A stretch of 64,000 nucleotides of DNA, taken from Bacteroidota bacterium. GTDB taxonomy: Bacteria; Bacteroidota; Bacteroidia; Chitinophagales; Chitinophagaceae. The position numbers and the translations under genes were made by a program. Location of the stretch: assembly GCA_016712665.1 (NCBI GenBank), contig JADJQP010000005.1:62001-126000 (forward strand), given 5' to 3'. Positions within the stretch are counted from its first letter, which is position 1. Each line of letters begins with the position of its first letter. Below are positions 38,781-48,260 of the stretch, piece by piece. The notes under the pieces were generated by a model that was not told the origin of the DNA, made no database searches, and saw nothing but the letters and a program-made list of their open reading frames with translations.

Positions 38781-39424
38781 TGCCTATGTTTTAATACAAA
38801 AGAAAAATTTAGACTTGAATCTGTTCAAAAATAAGAATCAGAACCAATTTTATGGTCAATAATATGTAAAGGCATTTTCATTCATTCGGAGGATACGCTG
38901 CGATAGATTTCAGAACAAGGGTGCTAGTCATATCATACTTTCACTATTGGTTTTTAAACATCGGTTAGGTTAGTTACATTTATATATTATATTAGGTATA
39001 TCTCATTGGTTCAACACATATCACGAGCCAAACCTATCATTATGCGTAAAAGAAGGTGTTCAAAATTCAGGATTGAATGTTAAACAGTAAGTTGTAATGT
39101 ATTAATACCGAAAATCCTAGTTTACTTACCAAATACTAATTAAAATCAACCATTTACTAAGTAATAATTTTAATCATTAACTGTCAATATACCTTTGTAA
39201 ACATATTGAGGAGAATGATACAAGAAACAGAAAAGAGTGCGCATTCAATGATGGATATAGGATAAAATCGGAATGCAACCAGAAGAATTAGGAAAAGAAT
39301 TCGTACGAAGAAACCACAAAGATTTTTATTGAAAAATATGAATGGCGACAATTGAATAGAGAATCCATATCAAACTTCTAAGTGAACTACAATAATAATT
39401 AAACACATTTTAAACAACACAAAT
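38781..39424 (+). other. Long intergenic region before cassette 4
   Basis: A 644-base stretch, the longest without a gene in the window. It holds the TACCAAATACT motif at 39127-39137, shared with the cassette 3 leader, in a run of similar spaced words (ACCATTTACTAAG). I find no convincing open frame, RNA or repeat. A decayed gene is possible but not supported. Confidence 0.5.
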
Positions 39425-39955
39425 ATGAATAGAAAAATCAAACTAAAAATGGCCTCACTGGCGTTTTTTTTCTTGCTTTCCACAACTGCATTTTGCCAAA
39501 ACACCCTTAATGTCAGCAGTCATTCTGCCACCATTAACGGAGCTACCTTCGATTATTCGATTGGCGAAATGACCTTGGTAAGTACTGAACGAAATGCTAA
39601 TCTCATTGTAACACAAGGCCTGTTACAACCTAATCGTTCTAGGAGTGGAACCCAAGCGCAACCCGGAAATACTCAAATCGCTACCGGCGATTTAATGAAA
39701 GTATATCCAAATCCAACCGAAAACATTTTGAATGTGGAATCATTCGAAAATGTAGAAGCTTCAATAAGCTATCAACTATTTGATGCTACAGGTAAAGTAG
39801 TACGTAGTGAAAACCTAATCTGGCATGCTGGAACCAATAAGGTGACACTCGATCTTAAAAATCATGCTGCGGGCTCCTACTATCTTATGATTCGCAAGCC
39901 AAATGCTAACGGAATTCTAGAAAACTTCTCTTACAAAATTCAAAAAACAAATTAA
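39425..39955 (+). CDS. Cassette 4 gene A: minimal T9SS cargo protein
   Basis: A 176-residue protein, closest to A3. The signal peptide ends TAFCQ; the SIGEMTLVST module and T9SS sorting domain are intact. Differences from A3 include Asn-Arg for Thr-Gly after QPN and His for Tyr near LKNHAAGSYY. B4 begins 19 bases later. Confidence 0.9.
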   Translation: MNRKIKLKMASLAFFFLLSTTAFCQNTLNVSSHSATINGATFDYSIGEMTLVSTERNANLIVTQGLLQPNRSRSGTQAQPGNTQIATGDLMKVYPNPTENILNVESFENVEASISYQLFDATGKVVRSENLIWHAGTNKVTLDLKNHAAGSYYLMIRKPNANGILENFSYKIQKTN

Positions 39956-39974
39956 ACTTTTAAATCCTTACATC

Positions 39975-42138
39975 ATGAAATCAAAAATTCAATTTTTAAT
40001 CGCAATGGCAGTAATGCTTGTCATGCTAAATGCAGTAGATGCACTAGCCCAAGTGCCGCAATTATTTAACTATCAAGGCATTGCTCGTGATGCCAAAGGA
40101 AATCCTTTGAGTAATCAAACAATGACTTTAAAACTTTCGGTACTTCCTACCGCTGATGCTTCAGTAGCAGAATATGAGGAAACTCAAACCGTAAAAACCC
40201 ATGAATTTGGTTTATACACGCTTCAAATTAGTAATGGTACCGCAGTTACCGGTGCCATGAAAACCGTAAAGTGGGAAACCGGTAACAAATACATCAAAGT
40301 AGGAATCGACCCCAATGGCGGTAACAACTTTGTAGATGCCGGAACCAATCAACTATTGTCTGTACCTTATGCTATCTATGCCGACAAAGCAGGTGTAGCT
40401 GCCAATGGAGGTACTGACAAAACACGTACCGGTGCCGTAAACTCAGAAGCGGCACACGTGGCTGGCGACAACCGATACCTTACCCGATTCTATGGATTAA
40501 ACCTTATTGGCAAATCAGCCTTGTATGAATCAGCCGCAGGCAATATCGGTTTGGGTACTATCGCGCCAGGAGCGAAGTTTTCAATTTATGCCAATTCAGC
40601 TACCAACTTCGAACATCTTCGTTTACAAAATGTAAGTGCTACCGGATCCGGCAAATTTATCATGTATAATGATGGTGCTGCTTCATACGCTACCTTTACC
40701 AAATACGGCTCCCCCTAGCTTTCGGAAATAATGGAACCGCTGCGGGAGATGGTCTAGGAAAATTCTTAATCAGTACTGGAGGTAATTTAGGACTTGCCAT
40801 TTAAAAGGTAGTTCAAAATTAAAATTCCACGTTGACTACACTACAGAAAATGTAGGTATTGGTGGTAATTCAGTACCGGTTTCTCGGGTCCATTTCAACA
40901 ATACCGATGGTACCACTACCGATTTACGTTTGACAAATAATACCACAGGACACCTTGTGGGTGATGGTTTAGAAATTAAAAATGTGGGTACCAACGCATC
41001 TATTATCAACAAAGAAGCGGGTGATCTTGCCTTGGGGTCAAGCGATGCTCCCGCAATGACTATCATTGCCAACAACAATATTGGCATTGGCACAGCACTT
41101 CCATCTCACAATGTAACGCTGGATTTCAACAAAAATGCAAAAACAAATGATTCAGTAGATGTATCAGAATTGATTATGAAATTTGCGAATACAGCAGAAA
41201 TTACCGGTTCAGCCAATGGTATTGGTTTTAGTAATTCAAGTGTTCCGGAGAATGTAGGTGCAGCAATAATGTTTGAAAGAACAGGTACGCAATCAAATGG
41301 GGATTTACACTTTGCAACTAAAAATACCGGTGTTTTTGGTGGGGATATTCCCATTCGAATGACATTAAATCAAAATGGCAATTTGGGTATTGGAACCACT
41401 ACCCCAAACAATTCTAGACTTCATGTGGTTGGTTCAACTGATACTGCAGTGTACGCAACCACTACATCGGGAAGTTCTGTTCAGGTTGCTATATACGGAA
41501 ATCAAAGTAATGGAGCCTTTGGCGCAGGAGTTGTTGGTAAAGGCTTCGGTGGAGCTGGTACCATTCCATCTTCACGAGATATTGGTGTGTACGGATCTTC
41601 TTCTGATGTAGCCATTTGGAGTCAAGGTAAACTAAAAGTAGTAGATGGTACGGAAGGAAGTGGAAAAGTATTAACTTCTGACGGAACTGGTACCGCATCC
41701 TGGAGAACCAATATAGGCTTTAATGCCAGCAGCACTACTGTAGTTTCAATCGCTTCAGGCGCCTCTCTTACACGTATCTATGGCAATGTAAACTTTAATG
41801 ACGGTGGTGCTTATAATAATGCAACCGGTGTCTTCACTGCTCCTACTTCAGGTGTTTATCAATTTAATTATAGTGAAAACTTTAACGCAGTTAATTCAAC
41901 TAGTGGGCATGCAGTATTAAAACTTCAGGTGAATGGAGTAGACGCACCTGGATGTGCCGCTCGGGTGCAACCAGGGGGATTGGCTAGTAATAATTGGGGC
42001 ATTGAAAATTCTCTAACATTAAAACTAAACGCGGGTGACCTTGTTACAGTGTTGGTTAGCAATTCCGGAATTGGTGTAAATTTACTTACCACACCGTTTA
42101 ACCAAAATGGTGGTTTTAGCGGGTTCCGAGTTTATTAA
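39975..42138 (+). pseudogene. Cassette 4 gene B: fibre protein with C1q-like tip, broken by a deletion
   Basis: Compared with B3, 46 bases are missing at about 40712 (after AAATACGGCTC), which removes the DQIPGLYPNANT region and shifts the frame to a stop at 40718. A further T is missing at 40800-40802. The second part, open from 40930 or a little before, continues through GNIGIGT modules to a C1q-like tip (ATGVFTAPTSGVYQFNYS, ending GGFSGFRVY). The first 245 residues match B3 and B2. The 46-base loss is not a homopolymer error, so this copy may be a true pseudogene or a phase-off variant, unless the repeat was misassembled. Confidence 0.78.
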
Positions 42139-42194
42139 TAATTTTTATTACAAAGCGATATCGAATGATTTCGATATCTTAAACAAAAAATATC

Positions 42195-42939
42195 ATGAAA
42201 AAAAATAATAATTTCCGGAATGCTCCTCTCCACATTTATTTCAGTAAATGCTCAAAATACCAAGTATGATTCGAATGGATTTGAAATTGGGAAAGAGGAA
42301 AAAATCAGTACGCAACATAATTTCCAACAGACACCAATTGCAAACAATGTAAATCTGGATGATAATGGTATTGACAAAAGGATTACCATTGGTCAACAAC
42401 CTTCAGCAATAAATATTGTAAATAACACGCTGGTTGCATATCGTGATGTCGATGGAAATCCTTCGCCTGTACCAACAAGTCAAACTACCTATCAGTTTAT
42501 TGAAAAGGATTTGAACAAAGTAGAATACGGTGCCAATCATTTTCGGACGGTGGGTAGTACCAATACAGATTTATCAAGGAACGTTCCCGAGACGTATAAC
42601 AGAAACCCTGATCAACAGGTAGCCCCTTTCGATGCCGCAAGAGAATCATATACTCGACTTAGTTCAAACGCGCAAAGCATTGCAATTGTCAAGGTTTCCG
42701 AAAAAAAGGTAGTAGGGTCTACTACTGAGGCAAAAGACAATGCCTCTTATACGAAACCTGCAGCAAACACTAACAAGGCTGCTGTGCAAAGCTCAAAAGC
42801 AGCTGAAAAAGGAATGAATACAAATGCGGGTGATCGAGCAGCCTATGCAGCGATGCCCAAAAGCTCCAACACACCTGCAAAAGCCACTTCCCTGAAGAAA
42901 GCCGTTAATGGCCCTTCTGACTCCGATCAAAAGAAGTAG
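42195..42939 (+). CDS. Cassette 4 gene C: exported low-complexity protein, one extra base near the start
   Basis: The natural start appears to be the ATG at 42195: removing one A from the A8 run 42198-42205 gives MKKIIISGMLLSTFISVNAQ, a signal peptide parallel to C3. Without the correction only an ATG at 42220, inside the signal peptide, is available. The mature part of about 228 residues is hydrophilic, rich in Asn, Lys, Ala, Thr and Ser, with a Lys/Ala-rich end. No known domain; it resembles C3 only in style. Confidence 0.7.
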
Positions 42940-42972
42940 TGCTAAATTTGTGACATATAGTGTCAAGGACTT

Positions 42973-43012
42973 AAGAAAAGAGGCTGCCAAATTTTGGCAG
43001 CCTCTTTTCTTT
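42973..43012. terminator. Strong terminator of cassette 4, possibly bidirectional
   Basis: A near-perfect 17-base inverted repeat (AGAAAAGAGGCTGCCAA and its complement) closes the array and faces the convergent beta-propeller gene that ends at 43079. Confidence 0.9.
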
Positions 43013-43078
43013 TACATGGATTCGAAATAAATCTCCATTCCTTAATTTACTTTCGAATGAATTGAATATTCAGTAATT

Positions 43079-46000
43079 TTATTGCTTAATCAATTTATAT
43101 GTTTTATTTCCTTTTGCATCCTGCAAATAATATACACCAGAAGGAAGCCCATTTAGACTTAAACTATAAGAACCATTTACAGTAAATACATTCAAGGTTT
43201 TGCCAACCACATCCAACAGCTTCAATTCCATATTTTTTGCTGAGTACACTGTGCAAGAATTTCCAGCAGGATTCGGATAGAGAACCACCTCATTCGAATT
43301 TTCTTTCAGAATCAATACCAAATGGCTGTACTCATAACTTTGATCTACATCCAAGGCTTTTAGTCGATAATAATATTTGTTTTCAACTAGATTACGATCT
43401 GTATATGAGTACTTATTTTTTTGGTTTCCTTCTGCAGAAACCGATCCGATTTTCTCAAAAGATTTGCCATCTGCTGATCGTTCAATTTCATAAGAGGAAA
43501 GATTCACTTCGGTGGTGCTCACCCAATCCAACACTGCGTCATTATTTGTTAATCGTGCTGTAAATGAAATTAATTTAGTAGAAAGTGGTGCACCTGTTGC
43601 GGGGCCCGGATCGCCCATGCCAAAACCAGAGAAGCCAGTGTTAAATTCACCCCTAATAAAGAATCCATTCAAAAAGGTATTTTTAGTAAGATTGGTTGCA
43701 AAATCACGAGGCGTGCTTACATTGGCACTGTTAATAGCAATCGGCATCTTAAATAATTTCCCCTGGGTATTCCATGTTCGTCCTTCGGTTTCAAATCCTG
43801 TCTTTTCTGCATTGGTAGCATATAATGTAATTGCATAACTACCTGCTGGATTGTTATTGGTTGGTGTGATTAAAAGCGTTTTATCAAAAACTTTCTTAAG
43901 TAAATCTGATTCGCCAAAGATAAACTGAGCGCTATTCCCCACCCGATCTATATTTACTTGCGTGCATCCATAGTTATGGTTGCTGAGGTTTTGAATTCTT
44001 GCCATGATATCGCCGTTGGCACTATAATAATAGTAATCGCCGTTTGGCCCTAAATATTCATTGTCATTGGTAAGGGTATTTTCAATAGATCGAGCGGATT
44101 CGCCACTGACTACCAAATTATCAAATCCCACCGGAGAGGCACCTGTATTATTGTCATTAACCCATCTCCATCCTAAAAGGAAAGTTGTATTATTAAGGGC
44201 AGCCGGTAAATCAACGGTAGAATTCACTACTGATACAGAGTTACCCATTTGTGGTGAACCGGGTACCACAACCCACGAAGGAGTTACAGTATTGGTTGAA
44301 TACACTAACTCTGCATAATCATATCCATTTTCGCCCTCTCCTACCCAATCAAATGATGCCTGTAAAGCAGTGTACGCGTTTGCATTTACTAAACGATGCA
44401 CGATACAAGTAGAAGTAGAGTTGATATTATAGCCACAAGTATTAAGCGACAAACGATACACTTGCATGGTATAATTATTTATGGTAGAAGCACAACCCAC
44501 ATAGTTTTTATTGCCCCACCTATTTGAGTTTGCTCCAATTAGCGTCCAGCCCGCAGGAGGATTCACTCCCGATTCGAAATTTTCGGTTAGGATGTTTACT
44601 CTTTTTAACAAGGGATTGTCGCTATCATCGTTAATGGTAAAGCTACTGGTTGGCACAACTCCAATCACTGCTGTTCCCGATACAATTCCAAAATTCAAGA
44701 TAAAATTCTCAGCAGCTAACTCACTGGTTTGATCGTCATAAATACGAATGGTGATGGGTACCAAATTGGTCAAATTATTAAATACAATTTGATGAGAGGG
44801 AATTGCAAAACTGCCGTTGGTAGTGTATTCAAAATCAAGAAATTCCGTTGCAGTGGCACCGGCTTGCACGTTAACATTCACTACTATCGGAGAGGCTGGT
44901 GCGTAAGAGGCCATGGCATCTACCGTATAATCCTTAAATCGTCTGCAGCCCACAGTGGTTGCGGGTGTTTCTTTAACTGAAAGGGTGGCATTGCTAAAAT
45001 TAATTTTAGGTACATGCGGTAAAACAGCTGTAAATAATCCTCTACCGTGGGTTGCAGCCACCAAGGTATTGTCCGAAGCTCTAAATTGAAGCATATCTAC
45101 TCGCACATTGGCAAAGCCATTATTGGTGGGTGCCCAATTGGTAGCGGCACCATTCAAATTATTAGTACTCCATACACCTAGGTCAGTAGCTACAAAGGCC
45201 ATATCACTACTATCTGGATGCAACATGGTCCAACGAATAGGCATATCAGGTAAATTTCCTTCAACGGAGGTCCAACTTGTTCCTCCATTTGTGGTTTCCC
45301 AAACGCTATTGGTTCCATAATTACTGATAGATAAAATTAAGTGATTTGAATTTCCTTTTTCTACATCAATACTGGAAATATATAAACCGTTGGTAGTAGG
45401 CAGTCCTGAAGATAAATCCGTTGCAGTAGGTGTAACGGCACTGGCATTGGTAACCTTTACCAACATTGGGGGCAAGCCTCCCGCATTGAAGCCCATCCAC
45501 ACCGTACTTGGGGTATTGGGGTCAACCGTAACTGCAGATACTTTTCTAGCTCCAACCGTACCCGAAATATTTCTTGTAGATCGTGTGTTGTTCACTCCAA
45601 CTTCACTCACCAATTCATAAATACTATTGTTATGGGCACCATACTGAATGTCATTTACATCGTCATAATCTGTTGGATTGATAAAACGTCCGGTTCCATT
45701 AGTGCCACCGCCTATACCTGAAAAACCTCCACCTCCATTATTAGAAACGTAATAATTATTGTACACGTAGGAGCTCATTTGAATATTTCCATTGGTTTGA
45801 TCAATATGACAAAAGGCACCATCCCCACCAGAAGCATCGGTAGTGGTGTTGACTCCTGCCGTGGTAAACTTTTGGGTGCCATTATCCTGAGCACCTGCAA
45901 GAAAATAATTCGGTAAGGTCGGATGAGCAGCGCATGCATAATACTGTGTCACATTATAACCAGTATTTTTTACTGTAAACGAAGTGCCTGCATTGGTCGT

Positions 46001-47317
46001 TCTAAATACACCACCATCAGTACCCCACAATATTTCGGTTGAGCTACCTGGCTTAAAAATAATGGCATGATGATCGGCATGCACATACACAGATGGTGCC
46101 GAACAAGCTCCGGCAGCCCCTCCTGTCCACGATGTAATCTGCGTCCAAGTGACACCCCCCATCAGTTGATTTTACTCCATCAACACCTCCCATATAAATA
46201 GTGGCAGGATCATTGGGGTCAACTGCTCCTATTAAATCATACCATGCTTGGCCTCTGGTAAAGTCAGCATTTACAACTCCTTGGTCACAAAATGAGGCCG
46301 AGGTAACAGTGGTCCAGGCGGTTCCTCCTGTGGTCGATCTAAAAACTCCAGGACTTCCTCCATCATTGCAAAGGGCATATACCCTATTCGAATCTGATGG
46401 AGCTGTAAACAATTCTGTCCGTGAATAGGCCCCTGCAGGAGAAATATTGGTCCAAGTACCGACGTTTCCTTTATTGGCAGCATGCGTTGCATTGTCTGAT
46501 TTAAACACTTCATTTGAAAAACCTACATAAATATCACCATCCTGTCCGCGTTCTACATCGGTTGCGGTATTGCTCGTTCCACCACTAACTCCATTTCCTA
46601 TTACTTTTGTCCAGCTGGTTCCATGATTGGTTGATTTTTGCAAACCATCTCTTGTTGCAGCATACAAGATACCGCTATTATCTACCACCAATTTTTGCGT
46701 GTAGTAAAACGAACTGTTGTTGGTAGAGGCTAACTGAGCCCAAGAGGTTCCACCATTTGTTGATTTCCATATCCCCAATCCGCGAATGGCATCAGAATTT
46801 CCCCAACCTTCACCAGTGGCAAAGTACATGGTATCATGATTGGTAGGATGTTGTGCAATGGAACTGATTGCCAAGTTATCAAAAAAATCATTAATCTTGG
46901 TCCAAACAGGTGGTGTTACGGTAATATCAGTACATTTCCAGAGTCCGCCGCCAACACTCCCTGCCCAAACGGTTTTGAGGGTCGCATCATTTCTATCATA
47001 CAGAAGTGCCCGTGTTCGACCTGCCACATTATTAGGTCCTCTTTCAGTCCAAGTAACGTCTGAAACCGGTCCACGTGTTTTCTTTTCCTGATTTCTTAAA
47101 GTATTTGCATAATTGTAGGCTACCAGCAAGCGCTCTGCAGGTACCGTACCCGTTGCAGGATCAAAGGTTTTTCTTTTTCCAATGCAAGGGCTTCCAGAAC
47201 GCCATCCTGCTTATCCTTTTTGGTTTCCGTTTTAGTTTTAGAATGAATCTGCAATAAATTGCAAGATGCGAGAAACATAATGCCTACAAGGCTAAGTGTA
47301 CTATAAAAATTTTTCAT
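43079..47317 (-). CDS. Giant BNR/sortilin-like beta-propeller protein with T9SS domain, two frameshifts
   Basis: About 1412 residues when read through. The N-terminus MKNFYSTLSLVGIMFLASC is a signal peptide with a lipobox-like LASC. Then come many BNR/sialidase-type Asp-box repeats (KSTNGGTSWAQL, RSTTGGTAWTTV, WETTNGGTSWTSV), as in VPS10/sortilin and xyloglucanase-type propellers. Later are a Calx-beta-like region and a C-terminal T9SS sorting domain (VLYPNPAGNSCTVYS). One base is missing at the T5 run 47168-47172, and one is extra in the C6 run 46155-46160 (plus strand). Probably a surface-exposed adhesin or polysaccharide-binding protein. Confidence 0.85.
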
Positions 47318-47489
47318 AGTGCAAATTTACCAATAATGACTGTAATATTTATAACAATAGTCCGAAAAAAGAGATAAATACTCCTATCCTACAGTTACTG
47401 CATTCATATACAATAACAACCATCCATAATATTTTAACAATAATAATTGGATCAAAGTTTTACATTTACTTTCTAAAAAATATTACACA

Positions 47490-48192
47490 ATGAAAAAAGT
47501 ACTTCTATCCATTGCAACTGTTTTATTTGCGCAATTCGCGATCGCTCAGTCTGCAGAAGAAATTGTTAACAAACATGTTGAAGCAATCGGCGGTGCCGAA
47601 AATTGGAAAAAAATGAACTCTCTTGTAATGGAGGCAACTATGAAAGCGCAAGGAGCAGAAATAAAAATTGTACGGTCGCAAATCCATAATAAAGCCATGA
47701 GAATGGACATAGCTGTTATGGGAATGAATGGGTACCAAATTTTAACACCAACAGCAGGTTGGAGTTTTATGCCTTTTCAAGGACAAACCAAGGCGGAACC
47801 AATGACTGCAGATGATGTAAAGACCTCGCAAGATGAATTGTCTCTTTTAGATGAATTTATTACCTATAAAGACCTTGGCAAAAAACTAGAATATGTTGGG
47901 AAAAGATGATTTGGAAGGAACCGAATGTCATAAACTAAAATTGACGGACAAAAACGGACAAGAGGCAACATTCTGGATTGACCCTTCTACTTATTACACA
48001 TTAAAGCAAACAATGAAAGTAAAAGCTAATGGAAAAGAAGTAGAGTCTGCAACAAATTATAGTAACTACAAAAAAATCGAAGAAGGTATTGTATACCCTT
48101 TTAGCGTCAGTGCAGATTGGGGTGAGTCAGAAGTTACTAAATTAACTATTAATGGCAAGGTAGACGAATCGATATTCAAACCTTCTAATTAG
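47490..48192 (+). CDS. LolA-like outer-membrane lipoprotein-sorting family protein, one extra base
   Basis: About 233 residues. Signal peptide MKKVLLSIATVLFAQFAIAQ, then AEEIVNKHVEAIGGAENWKK, the usual start of Bacteroidota LolA/DUF4292-like beta-baskets, ending VTKLTINGKVDESIFKPSN. One A too many in the A4 run 47901-47904 breaks the frame; removing it gives EYVGKDDLEGTECHKLKL. A hairpin terminator follows. The fold suggests binding of lipid or a lipoprotein; the ligand is unknown. Confidence 0.82.
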
Positions 48193-48212
48193 GAGTCCCC
48201 TCATCAATAATC

Positions 48213-48236
48213 AGGTCTGTAGATGCAGACCTTTTT
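48213..48236 (+). terminator. Terminator after the LolA-like gene
   Basis: AGGTCTG and CAGACCT form a 7-base stem with a 6-base loop and a T-rich tail. Confidence 0.75.
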
Positions 48237-48260
48237 CTTTATAAAAATAAAACTTTTTAC

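Larger units (their letters stand above)
25264..42939 (+). repeat. Four tandem copies of a three-gene A-B-C operon
   Basis: Units are 25264-30154, 30389-34905, 35294-38722 and 39425-42939. Each has A (T9SS cargo), B (fibre) and C (third exported protein) on the plus strand, followed by a hairpin terminator. The A genes and the first 1 kb of the B genes are strongly alike in DNA, with units 3 and 4 nearly identical, while B ends and C genes differ. This points to recent duplication and possibly gene conversion of the 5' part with replacement of the 3' part. Confidence 0.9.

Noticed and set aside
25264..42939. A prophage tail-fibre region
   Set aside because: The fibres have signal peptides and T9SS partners, and there are no capsid, terminase, portal or integrase genes nearby.
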